A stretch of DNA of 64,000 nt from Nostoc sp. KVJ20. Lineage in GTDB: Bacteria > Cyanobacteriota > Cyanobacteriia > Cyanobacteriales > Nostocaceae. The stretch's first letter is position 1; each line of letters opens with the position of its first letter. The stretch spans positions 16,228 through 80,227 of the forward strand of contig NZ_KV757602.1 in assembly GCF_001712795.1 (NCBI RefSeq), read 5' to 3'. Shown piece after piece: positions 1-7,093 of the stretch. Both the position numbers and the translations under genes were made by a program. The notes beneath the pieces were generated by a model. It saw nothing but the letters and a program-made list of their open reading frames with translations, was not told the DNA's origin and ran no database searches.

Positions 1-1014
1 GCTGGCACTGATTATTTTTTGCTATCTTTCAAAACCGTAACATCTGATTTTGCGGAAATTTTAGCATTGGCAGGGCGGATTTTGCGATCGCCAACTTTTC
101 CCGAAACTCAAGTGGAACTAGAACGGCGTTTAGCACTCCAAGATATTCGTTCCCAAAAAGAGCAACCCTTCAATGTCGCCTTTGAACAAATGCGGCATGT
201 AATGTACCAAAATCATCCCTACTCTATGTCGGTACTGGGAGATGAATCCACCATGAGTAGCTTAACTCGTGCAGATTTAGTGGAGTATCATCAAACTTAT
301 TTCCGCCCAGATAATGTAGTAATTAGCATTGCTGGTAGAGTCACACCCACAGATGCAACAGCGTTGGTGGAAGAAGTTTTTGGTGATTGGCAATCCCCAT
401 CTCAGGCATTACCAATACTGAATTTACCTGAGATTAAGATAGAACCGCAGGTAAAACTAAAGCCAATACAGACACAACAATCAATCGTGATGCTTGGTTA
501 TTTGGGAACATCGGTGAATTCTGTTGACTACGCCGCCCTGAAGTTGCTGTGTACCTACTTGGGAAATGGGCTTTCTAGCCGCTTGTTTGTGGAATTACGG
601 GAAAAACGCGGTTTAGCTTACGAAGTATCCGCCTTTTACTCCACAAGGCTATTTCCAGCCTCATTTGTAGTTTACATGGGTACAGCACCAGAGAATACCA
701 GCATCGCCCTAGAGGGACTACGTACAGAAGTAGATTTATTGTCTACCGATGAAATATCTGAAAGTGCCCTGCAAGCTGCGAAAAATAAGATTCTGGGGCA
801 ATATGCCTTGGGGAAACAAACAAACGGGCAAATTGCTCAAATATACGGCTGGTATGAAATTTTGGGATTAGGAATTGATTTTGACACCAGATTTCAAGAA
901 TTGATTGCGGCGGTGAGTGCCCAGGATGCGATCGCCGCAGCTTGTAAATATTTAAAAGAGCCTTACTTGTCTTTAGTTGGTCAAGAAGAAGCAATTAATG
1001 AGGCGATCGCTTGA
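1..1014 (+). CDS. M16 family (pitrilysin-like) zinc peptidase, C-terminal part
   Basis: The reading frame is open from the first base, so the gene starts outside the window and about the last 337 codons are present. The visible part reads like the second half of a processing-peptidase subunit: an M16 segment (LTRADLVEYHQTYFRPDNVV), then a second M16 repeat with REKRGLAYEVSAFYS, the loop typical of the C-terminal inactive half. The HxxEH zinc motif would lie upstream and cannot be checked. Cyanobacteria usually carry two neighbouring M16 genes, so the partner may lie just outside. It ends at TGA 1012-1014 and is followed by repeats. The family call is firm; the substrate is unknown. Confidence 0.85.
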   Translation, partial: AGTDYFLLSFKTVTSDFAEILALAGRILRSPTFPETQVELERRLALQDIRSQKEQPFNVAFEQMRHVMYQNHPYSMSVLGDESTMSSLTRADLVEYHQTYFRPDNVVISIAGRVTPTDATALVEEVFGDWQSPSQALPILNLPEIKIEPQVKLKPIQTQQSIVMLGYLGTSVNSVDYAALKLLCTYLGNGLSSRLFVELREKRGLAYEVSAFYSTRLFPASFVVYMGTAPENTSIALEGLRTEVDLLSTDEISESALQAAKNKILGQYALGKQTNGQIAQIYGWYEILGLGIDFDTRFQELIAAVSAQDAIAAACKYLKEPYLSLVGQEEAINEAIA

Positions 1015-1019
1015 AGAAG

Positions 1020-1206
1020 AATTCAGGAGTCAGAATTCAGGAGCGGAGCCGGAGACGTTTCCGTTAGCTCCGGTCAGAATAAAGACGCGACTTGAAAATA
1101 CTTACTTGCCGCCGCCACTATCTGCCACTCGTACAGAATACCCAACTGAATTCTGAATTCTGAATTCTGACTCCTGAATTCTGATTCCTGACTCCTGAAT
1201 TCTGAT
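1020..1206. repeat. GAATTCTGA/ACTCCTGA intergenic repeats
   Basis: The 333-base gap before the next gene is filled with short direct repeats built on GAATTCTGA and GACTCCTGA, densest at 1146-1206, with an inverted GGAGCGGAGCCGGAGAC segment near 1040. The same words recur at about 19842-19862, 34035-34090 and 35265-35312. Near 1250 lies the GCGCGTAGCCTAGCGGAGAC word, typical of Nostoc spacers. No coding signal was seen here. Confidence 0.7.
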
Positions 1207-1347
1207 TCCCTGCTTTTTGAGAAAGGTTAGAGAGCAAGCCTATGGGATTATGCGCGTAGCCTAGCGGAGACATTGTAAAATGAAGCAGCTGTTTTTTAGA
1301 CCAAGCGGCTGTACCATTAGCATGAGAATATTCTGGGAGTAAATTCC

Positions 1348-2397
1348 ATGCAAAGCAGCCTGACAGCAAGTATTTTGAGTTACTTAAAATTACTAGACCC
1401 AACTGTAAACCGCTGTAGAATGGAAAAACGGCAAAAAGATTGGTGGCCAAAGAGGTCTAAATCTTTATCAGCCATTAAAATATTCTTGTTCTCCGCTACG
1501 CCTCTGCTTATTACCTCAACGACTCTAGTATCAATAGCAGCACCACAAAAAATTGCCCAAGTAAATCCTGGAAATAGCATCAACCGCCCTAGCCTCAAAG
1601 TTGGCAGTCAAGGCGAACGTGTGGCTGAACTTCAAGCAGCTCTAAAACTTTTGGGTTTTTACTCTGGTGCTGTAGATGGTACATATAGTGAGAATACAGC
1701 CAGCGCTGTTTCCCGGTTTAAACAAGCAGCGGGCTTGAATCCAGATGGTATTGTTGATGCCAGCACTTGGCAACGACTTTTTCCTAGAGAACCAGTAGTA
1801 ACATCAACAGTCCCTTCATCCCAGCCAAGATTTAACTCAGCTACAAATTTTCCTGTCCCAACCCAAGCTAGCAACCTCACCAATGTTGCAAATCCTAACC
1901 CCAATCCCCCTAGGCAAGCTGTAACACAAGTTGCGACTAGCCCTGAACCAAGACCTGCGACTCCAAGACAAGCTGTAAGACCAGCTACAACTAGCCCTGA
2001 ACCAAGACCTGCTACCCCAAGACAAGCTGTAAGACCAGCTACAACTAGCCCTGAACCAAGACCTGCCACCCCAAGAAAAACTACAACTTCAAGCACACAA
2101 AAAACGCCAAATCGTACTACATCAACTACTCGAACTCAGTCAAACACAACTACCAAGCGAACCCCTGGTATTCAATACACCTCCGAAGGATTGCCAATTT
2201 TGCGTATAGGATTACGTGGTTCTGAAGTTGTAAAGTTGCAACAACAACTGAAAAAGCTTGGTTTCTTGAAAGGCGATGCCGATGGAGATTTTGGCGTGAC
2301 AACAGAAACCGCTGTAAAAGCTGCACAAAAGCGCTATGGTTTAGAAGCTGACGGCGTAGTTGGTGGCTCTACCTGGGAGGTTCTTTTGCGGCGTTAA
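1348..2397 (+). CDS. Secreted protein with two peptidoglycan-binding (PG_binding_1) domains
   Basis: The 349-residue protein starts at ATG 1348, with GGGAG nine bases upstream. A hydrophobic segment at about residues 41-66 looks like a late signal peptide or anchor. Domain 1 (about 81-145) and domain 2 (about 281-349) both show the PG_binding_1 pattern, VxxLQxxLxxLGFxxGxxDGxxGxxTxxAVxxFQ...DGxVxxxTW. A Pro/Thr/Arg-rich linker of about 130 residues separates them and holds an 18-residue tandem repeat. The likely role is wall binding in the periplasm or cell envelope. No catalytic domain is visible, so it may tether a partner. It has no operon neighbour. Confidence 0.85.
   Translation: MQSSLTASILSYLKLLDPTVNRCRMEKRQKDWWPKRSKSLSAIKIFLFSATPLLITSTTLVSIAAPQKIAQVNPGNSINRPSLKVGSQGERVAELQAALKLLGFYSGAVDGTYSENTASAVSRFKQAAGLNPDGIVDASTWQRLFPREPVVTSTVPSSQPRFNSATNFPVPTQASNLTNVANPNPNPPRQAVTQVATSPEPRPATPRQAVRPATTSPEPRPATPRQAVRPATTSPEPRPATPRKTTTSSTQKTPNRTTSTTRTQSNTTTKRTPGIQYTSEGLPILRIGLRGSEVVKLQQQLKKLGFLKGDADGDFGVTTETAVKAAQKRYGLEADGVVGGSTWEVLLRR
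1936..2079 (+). repeat. 54-bp in-frame tandem repeat
   Basis: Units begin at 1936, 1990 and 2044 (exact 54-bp period, last copy partial) and encode TSPEPRPATPRQAVRPAT in the linker of the peptidoglycan-binding protein. The near-identical DNA suggests recent slippage expansion. Confidence 0.9.
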
Positions 2398-2432
2398 CCG
2401 TATCCCTACTTGCTACAGGTAGCATCTCACTC

Positions 2433-2586
2433 AATACGGTTCGGTTAAGGCAAAAGACGCGATGAATCGCCGTCTCTACAATAATAGGTCTTTTGTAGAG
2501 ACGGCGATTTATCGCGTCTTTGTGATAAATTATCGAATTTTTGTGATCTAAAATTTTCATCAAAAAGCCTTAACCGAACCGTATTG
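2433..2586. mobile_element. MITE-like element, family A copy 1, with 11-bp direct repeat
   Basis: Perfect 19-bp terminal inverted repeats are AATACGGTTCGGTTAAGGC (2433-2451) and its complement (2567-2585). An internal long palindrome pairs GACGCGATGAATCGCCGTC with its complement around 2456-2518. The element is flanked by GCATCTCACTC at 2422-2432 and 2587-2597, an 11-bp direct repeat that looks like a target-site duplication. There is no coding capacity. A second relative lies at 36186-36285. Confidence 0.85.
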
Positions 2587-2659
2587 GCATCTCACTCACT
2601 AGTAACTAAAGATACGGGCAAGATGCCCATCGGACAAAACTGGATAATTTATTTTTTGG

Positions 2660-2706
2660 AAATCCCTACAGAGGTTTCTCTAAACTGAGAAACATCTGTA
2701 GGGATT
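2660..2706. other. Strong hairpin in spacer
   Basis: Arms 2660-2680 and 2686-2706 pair almost fully (AATCCCTACAGA against TCTGTAGGGATT, then TTTCTC against GAGAAA) around a five-base loop. No clean T-run follows, so termination is only possible. It may be another palindromic repeat. Confidence 0.5.
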
Positions 2707-2841
2707 TTGGGATTCACACCATTTTTTATGAATTCACTGCGGTACATCCTGCAATACGATAAAGATACACTGATTAAAAGTATCTCTCTTGGCAACACTG
2801 AAAAATTACCAGAAACTAAACGAGAGCATGAAAGCCCCTGA

Positions 2842-2920
2842 GAAACAGCAACGCAGTTGCGTGTTTCGTGCAATAGATGCGGGGATGAAATGCGACCCGG
2901 CGGGATTTATCCCGCATTTC
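2842..2920 (+). other. Paired hairpins upstream of tnpB (candidate IS left end)
   Basis: Hairpin one at 2842-2867 pairs GAAAC/GTTTC and GCAAC/GTTGC. Hairpin two at 2887-2920 pairs GAAATGC/GCATTTC with an inner GCGGGAT/ATCCCGC. Subterminal hairpins are expected at IS200/IS605 ends, but the exact left boundary cannot be fixed from one copy. Confidence 0.4.
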
Positions 2921-2988
2921 CCACGTAATCTTAACATTGTAAAGGTGCAAGCAATGAGATAATTAATAATACTAAGGGGGTGATTTAT

Positions 2989-4284
2989 TTGTACGGTTGT
3001 CAACAAGTTTTGATTCATGTGGATAAAGACTTAAAAGCGATTTTAGAGTTTATCTGTTCTGAAGCAAACAAACTATCAAATTGTGCCGTCTACTATGCTC
3101 GTCAAATATGGTTTAAGGCCAAACGCTATATAACCAAGTTTGAGCTAGATAGCGAAATGAAATCAAATCGTCATTTCCAAACACTCTACTCTCAGGCAGC
3201 ACAACAATTGTGTCATTCTGTGTATGAGTCCTTTGCATCATTTAAACAGCTTAATGCTTTGTACAATCGTGGTGAGTTAGCAGATAAACCTAGACCACCA
3301 AAGTACAGAAAGAATGGTTTTAATCTAGTTAGTTATCCAAAACAAGCACTAAAGCTAAATGATGGACAGGTTAGAATACCTCTCGGCTCTCAAGTAAAAG
3401 CTTGGTTTAAGCTAGATTCTTTCTCTCTACCAATGCCGTCAAATTTAAGATTTGAGGATATTAAAAAGGTAAGAATTCTACCTAAAAACCGTTGTTTTTA
3501 TGCGGAGTTTGTTTACAAAACTACTACGGTAAAACCAGATGTGGATAAAAGCAATGTACTGGGTATTGACCACGGACTAAACAACTGGTTAACCTGCCTT
3601 TCTAACGTGGGTACAAGTTTCATTGTTGATGGCAAACACATTAAAAGCTTAAATCGTTGGTATAACAAACAAGTAGCGACGATTAAAGAAAATAAATCTC
3701 AAGGGTTTTGGTCTAATAAACTTGCCACCATCACCGAGAAGCGTAACCGCCAAATCAGAGATGCTATCAATAAAGTGGGAAGAATTGTTATTAACCACTG
3801 TCTAGATAATCGCATTGGTAGAGTTATTTTTGGATGGGGGCAAGGTATCAAACAAGAGATTAATTTAGGAAAGAAACGCAATCAACAATTTGTTCAAATC
3901 CCAACTGCTAGACTCAAAGGGCGAATTGAGCAACTATGCCAACAGTACAGCATTGAGTTTGTAGAAACAGAAGAAGCAAACACCTCTGCTGCATCGTTTG
4001 TAGATGCTGATACACTCCCAAAACACGGTGAAAAACCCGATAGCTGGAAATCTTCTGGTCGCAGAATAAAGCGTGGACTGTTTAGAACAGCAATGAACTG
4101 GTACATCAATGCAGATTGTAATGGTGCTGCCAACATCATCCGCAAAGTAAGCACAACACTTGGACTTGATTTAAGTGGAGTGTCTAGGGGTGCTTTGACT
4201 CACCCCACCCGGATCTGTATCTGGGTGACAGCTAAAAAGAAGCCGAGCGATGTGGTTTTAACCCGTCGCGTAGCATCCTTTTAG
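2989..4284 (+). CDS. tnpB: TnpB (OrfB) of an IS200/IS605-type element, no tnpA
   Basis: RNA-guided nuclease/transposon accessory protein of about 431 residues. I prefer TTG 2989 over GTG 2980 because the strong AAGGGGGTGA signal then sits at normal spacing and the protein begins MYGCQQ. The RuvC aspartate is in GIDHGLNNW (D197 counted from the GTG), and the last aspartate is in NADCNGAAN (D379). The usual second motif (E-D-L) is replaced by VIFGWGQG; a glutamate in ETEEANTSAAS (about 329-332) is the likely substitute. The CxxC...CxxC zinc ribbon is absent. No Y1 transposase lies nearby, so it is a solo TnpB element. The frame is intact. Confidence 0.88.
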   Translation: MYGCQQVLIHVDKDLKAILEFICSEANKLSNCAVYYARQIWFKAKRYITKFELDSEMKSNRHFQTLYSQAAQQLCHSVYESFASFKQLNALYNRGELADKPRPPKYRKNGFNLVSYPKQALKLNDGQVRIPLGSQVKAWFKLDSFSLPMPSNLRFEDIKKVRILPKNRCFYAEFVYKTTTVKPDVDKSNVLGIDHGLNNWLTCLSNVGTSFIVDGKHIKSLNRWYNKQVATIKENKSQGFWSNKLATITEKRNRQIRDAINKVGRIVINHCLDNRIGRVIFGWGQGIKQEINLGKKRNQQFVQIPTARLKGRIEQLCQQYSIEFVETEEANTSAASFVDADTLPKHGEKPDSWKSSGRRIKRGLFRTAMNWYINADCNGAANIIRKVSTTLGLDLSGVSRGALTHPTRICIWVTAKKKPSDVVLTRRVASF

Positions 4285-4286
4285 AA

Positions 4287-4308
4287 TCCCCCAAATTCAT
4301 TCGGGGGA
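4287..4308 (+). other. Right-end hairpin of the TnpB element
   Basis: TCCCCC (4287-4292) pairs with GGGGGA (4303-4308), three bases after the tnpB stop. Position and shape fit the right end of IS605-like elements, from which the omega guide RNA scaffold is made. The element probably ends a few bases later, near AGTAGTCAA. Confidence 0.55.
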
Positions 4309-4447
4309 GTAGTCAAATTGCTTTTAGGCTGATAAAAAATAATGGCAACTTTAGGAGTCAAGTACAGCGACACCTGATAGTGTTATGGATCACAACTGGC
4401 AATAGTGAAATTAATTAAACTTACTGCTAATTCCTCTACACAAACTT

Positions 4448-4801
4448 ATGCAACACTTTTTATTAACTTGGCTCGGTACTGCGGTGGCGTTATTTCTTAC
4501 TGCTAATATCGTTCCGGGATTCCTTATCAAGAATTTTGTGACTGCCTTGGTCGCTGCCCTTATTATTGGTCTGGTTAATGCATTTATTAGACCAATTTTG
4601 CGGATTTTGACGTTTCCAATTACCTTACTCACCTTTGGTTTATTTACATTAGTGATCAACGCCTTAACTCTTTGGCTGGCAAGTGCCTTAACTCCTGGTA
4701 CTGGTTTTGAGATTCAGGGCTTTTTACCTGCTTTGTTAGGTTCAATTGTGCTAGCAATTGTTTCTAGCATAATTAACTATTTTTTGAGAGTTGTTACCTA
4801 G
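4448..4801 (+). CDS. Holin-like four-helix membrane protein (phage holin superfamily IV, YvlD-like)
   Basis: The 117-residue protein is almost entirely hydrophobic and has four predicted membrane helices. The motif GLVNAFIRPILRILTFPITLLTFGLF is characteristic of the Phage_holin_4_2/YvlD family. No phage genes surround it, so it is a chromosomal membrane protein of unknown role rather than a lysis gene. ATG 4448 is the only sensible start. It converges with the cobalamin gene at 4961, with a strong inverted repeat between them. Confidence 0.8.
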   Translation: MQHFLLTWLGTAVALFLTANIVPGFLIKNFVTALVAALIIGLVNAFIRPILRILTFPITLLTFGLFTLVINALTLWLASALTPGTGFEIQGFLPALLGSIVLAIVSSIINYFLRVVT

Positions 4802-4833
4802 AAAATTAGTGAGATTCTGTAACAATACTTGTC

Positions 4834-4912
4834 GGGTTTTGGGGAAAAGGGTAAGGGGTAAGGGGAAAGAAAAAACCTTTAACTTTTACCCTTTAACCTT
4901 TTCCCCAAACCC
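4834..4912. terminator. Inverted repeat between convergent genes, candidate bidirectional terminator
   Basis: GGGTTTTGGGGAAAAGG at 4834 pairs with CCTTTTCCCCAAACCC ending 4912, continuing inward through GGGTAA/TTACCC. It lies midway between two convergent genes. The arms contain AAGGGGTA-type repeats, so it may also simply be an intergenic repeat. Confidence 0.45.
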
Positions 4913-4960
4913 AATTCCGAGTTCAAAATGCTTATCCGAGCAGTATTGGATTCTGTATTA

Positions 4961-5470
4961 CTAAATATTTAAAGCTTGGGCAACAGCTAGTGTTATCGCT
5001 CCTGGTTGCCCTTGTTGCTGAAAAATTCGTTTAGGAACTAAGAATCTCACCGACAATTTCTCTATCTTTGTGAAGGGAAAAATAGTCAACGATATGAGTT
5101 GAGCGGCTGCAAGAATAGCAGCTGCCTCTGCTACGCTAGGTGTACCTACTTTGAGGTTGGTAATTGTGGCAGGGTTAGGGACACAGACAAAGCCAAGGAT
5201 TTCCGCAGAAAAGGTTTTTAGGGGCAGATTGCGTAGATGGCAAAATTCTACTAAGCCAACTTCCGAGGCTTTTGTGTCAATGGTAGCAATCCCTGCGATC
5301 GCACTTGGAAAAAGTTGATTTTCTCGAAAGACTTCCTCAATTGCCCGATCAATCAACTGCCATGAAGTTCCCCGTTTACAGCCAATTCCTACCCATAAAA
5401 CCTTTTCTACTTGGTTTATTTGCTTATTCAGTTCGTTTTTTCCCTTGAGGGCTTGAGTATTATTTGACAT
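4961..5470 (-). CDS. CbiG C-terminal / CobE-like cobalamin biosynthesis protein
   Basis: About 169 residues. The pattern VGIGCKRGT...AIAGIATIDTKASEVGL...FVCVPNPATITNLKVGTPSVAEAAAILAA is the CbiG_C/CobE signature, including the invariant VxxPSVxEAAAL-type loop. In CbiG this half takes part in corrin ring contraction, opening the lactone of cobalt-precorrin-5A. I place the start at ATG 5470: the frame extends to 5521, but that extra stretch lies in a repeat whose translation (RGLFKQPL) comes from a transposon-like end. No other cob gene is adjacent. Confidence 0.85.
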   Translation of the reverse strand: MSNNTQALKGKNELNKQINQVEKVLWVGIGCKRGTSWQLIDRAIEEVFRENQLFPSAIAGIATIDTKASEVGLVEFCHLRNLPLKTFSAEILGFVCVPNPATITNLKVGTPSVAEAAAILAAAQLISLTIFPFTKIEKLSVRFLVPKRIFQQQGQPGAITLAVAQALNI

Positions 5471-5486
5471 GCTTGAGTTTACTCTA

Positions 5487-5504
5487 AGAGGTTGTTTGAA
5501 AAGT
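5487..5504. repeat. Solo terminal-repeat copy AGAGGTTGTTTGAAAAGT
   Basis: This 18-mer is identical to the complement of the right end (36344-36361) of the element at 36091-36361 and differs from its left end by one base. No partner end was seen nearby, so it is a remnant or a single-ended copy immediately upstream of the cobalamin gene. Confidence 0.7.
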
Positions 5505-5710
5505 CCTCTTGTCGGTATCAAAAATTTTACATTCCCCCTAAATGCCCTGATAAATTGGGGGACTTTGATTCCAGTTTTTTCCTTTATAAGCTATGCATTA
5601 TAAACATCTTTTCTTTATTAACAGAAATATTGACAAAAGCTAGAAAATGTGTTGTTTGAACATTCCATAACGATCGCACTAATTCATATTTCTATTCTGC
5701 AATGCCCAAA

Positions 5711-6970
5711 TTATAAATTATCAGAACTGGGATAAACTCTTCCTTTCCAAGCGCCGCCGCGCCCTTGCCAGTGACGGAGTGCTGAGTCTAGAGTCATCAG
5801 GGTATAGAGAAAAGCGATCGCAGGTAAGCTAAAAGCTAACCAGGGAGAACATTTATAAAAGCGGATCGTTGGGTAATAAGCCAACGCCATTAACAGCCAT
5901 CCTAATAAACCTGTAAGTGCGTAGACGTAATGCGTCTTGTCGCCAGACATCGCCCAATTGCCCCAAACTGCACCCAGAATTAAACACACAGGTGGAACTA
6001 GATAAATCAGAAGCATTCCTACTAAAGTTCCCAATAGTAGTAATGGCGAATAATTCAGTTGAGTATAGGCAGTACGAGCAACCATATCCCAAATCGTCGC
6101 CAGCGAGTCATAGGGACGCAAACTCCGAGTCAAGCTACTCAATCCTAACCAGATACGCCCTTGACTGGAGATTGGGCTTGTCCCCTTATCCCCCACTCCC
6201 CACTCCCTACTCCCTACTCCCCCACTCCTCTTAACAGCCTGAGCTAGGGCGCAATCATCAATTAGAGCTTGGCGAATCACTTGAATACCACCGATTCGCT
6301 CTAAAGCTTCACGGGCGATCAGAATAGATCCCCCGGCGGCGGCGGCTGTGGGATTGTTGGGATTATTTACCCAGCGGAAAGGATAGAGTTTCTGGAAGAA
6401 AAAGACGAAAGCTGGAATCAAAAGTTTTTCCCAAAAGCTCTCACATCTGAGTCGCACCATTACCGAAACCAGGTCTAAATCTTCTTGCACAGCTTTAGCA
6501 ACCAGTCGGCGAAGATTACCAGGATCATGTTCGATATCTGCGTCAGTTAGCAAAAAATAATCGGGTGCAAATTTACTAGCGCTCTTTATACCTTGCTCAA
6601 CAGCCCAAAGTTTACCCGACCAACCAGGAGGCAGTGATTCACCAGTGATAATATGCAATTGCTGAGGTTTACCTACAGCGTGTGCCACCCCTTCGGCAAA
6701 ATTTGCTGTCCGGTCTGTGCTGCGATCGTCTACCAAAAACACGTTGAAAGAACCAGGATAATCTTGGAGAAGGAGCGATCGCAAACTAGTTGGTATCAAT
6801 TCAGCTTCGTTACGCGCCGGAACCACCGCACAAACCACAGGTAAAGATTGTAGCTGAGTTTCTCCAATCTCTAATTGCTGGTCTGTTCGCCAAAACTGTC
6901 CCCAAAAACACAGTAATCCTAACCAAATTGTCAAGGATAAGAGCATCAATCCTAATACAATTACATCCAT
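5711..6970 (-). CDS. hpnB: Hopene-associated family 2 glycosyltransferase (HpnB-like)
   Basis: 419 residues. An N-terminal membrane helix is followed by a GT-A fold: VPARNEAELIPTSLRSLL, the VDDRSTDRT nucleotide-sugar site, LTDADIEHDPGNL and the acceptor-side LIDDCALAQAVKR...GRIWLGL (a split D(Q)xxRW-like region). Three or more C-terminal helices follow. It is divergent to squalene-hopene cyclase over 123 bases, the usual context, so it probably acts on hopanoids. Between VKR and GRIWLGL sit about 22 extra residues (SGGVGSREWGVGDKG...) encoded by GGGAGTA-type heptad repeats, an in-frame spacer-repeat insertion. The frame stays open, so the enzyme may still fold. Confidence 0.85.
   Translation of the reverse strand: MDVIVLGLMLLSLTIWLGLLCFWGQFWRTDQQLEIGETQLQSLPVVCAVVPARNEAELIPTSLRSLLLQDYPGSFNVFLVDDRSTDRTANFAEGVAHAVGKPQQLHIITGESLPPGWSGKLWAVEQGIKSASKFAPDYFLLTDADIEHDPGNLRRLVAKAVQEDLDLVSVMVRLRCESFWEKLLIPAFVFFFQKLYPFRWVNNPNNPTAAAAGGSILIAREALERIGGIQVIRQALIDDCALAQAVKRSGGVGSREWGVGDKGTSPISSQGRIWLGLSSLTRSLRPYDSLATIWDMVARTAYTQLNYSPLLLLGTLVGMLLIYLVPPVCLILGAVWGNWAMSGDKTHYVYALTGLLGWLLMALAYYPTIRFYKCSPWLAFSLPAIAFLYTLMTLDSALRHWQGRGGAWKGRVYPSSDNL
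6190..6230 (-). repeat. STRR-type heptad repeat inside hpnB
   Basis: CACTCCC/TACTCCC units repeat about five times inside the coding frame, read as GGGAGTA on the coding strand. The same words occur in spacers at 9001-9024 and 45642-45668. Confidence 0.85.
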
Positions 6971-7093
6971 GACCTATTGCAAATTTTCAGCGACTCAGAC
7001 AGAATACTATGTCTACTGAATATAGGAAAAATTTTTTTTATCGGATTGCTGGATTCAAAACTAGTGTTGGGTGTTGAGGTTAAATAGTATTTG
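6971..7093. promoter_or_regulatory. Shared divergent promoter region hpnB/shc
   Basis: A 123-base AT-rich gap between the two divergent hopanoid genes must hold both promoters. I could not assign clear -35/-10 pairs or an operator palindrome. Confidence 0.4.

Noticed and set aside
1659..2096. 145-codon minus-strand frame with repeats
   Set aside because: Shadow of the 54-bp repeat in the peptidoglycan-binding gene.
2649..2873. 74-codon minus-strand frame
   Set aside because: Crosses the hairpins at 2660-2706 and 2842-2867; no coding features.
4448..4801. Prophage holin indicating a phage remnant
   Set aside because: The family is widespread on chromosomes, and no other phage gene lies nearby.
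5471..5700. Cobalamin riboswitch upstream of the CbiG-like gene
   Set aside because: No B12-box-like sequence or extended stem structure could be made out on the minus strand.
5917..6234. 105-codon plus-strand frame
   Set aside because: Antisense to hpnB, ending in the heptad repeat.
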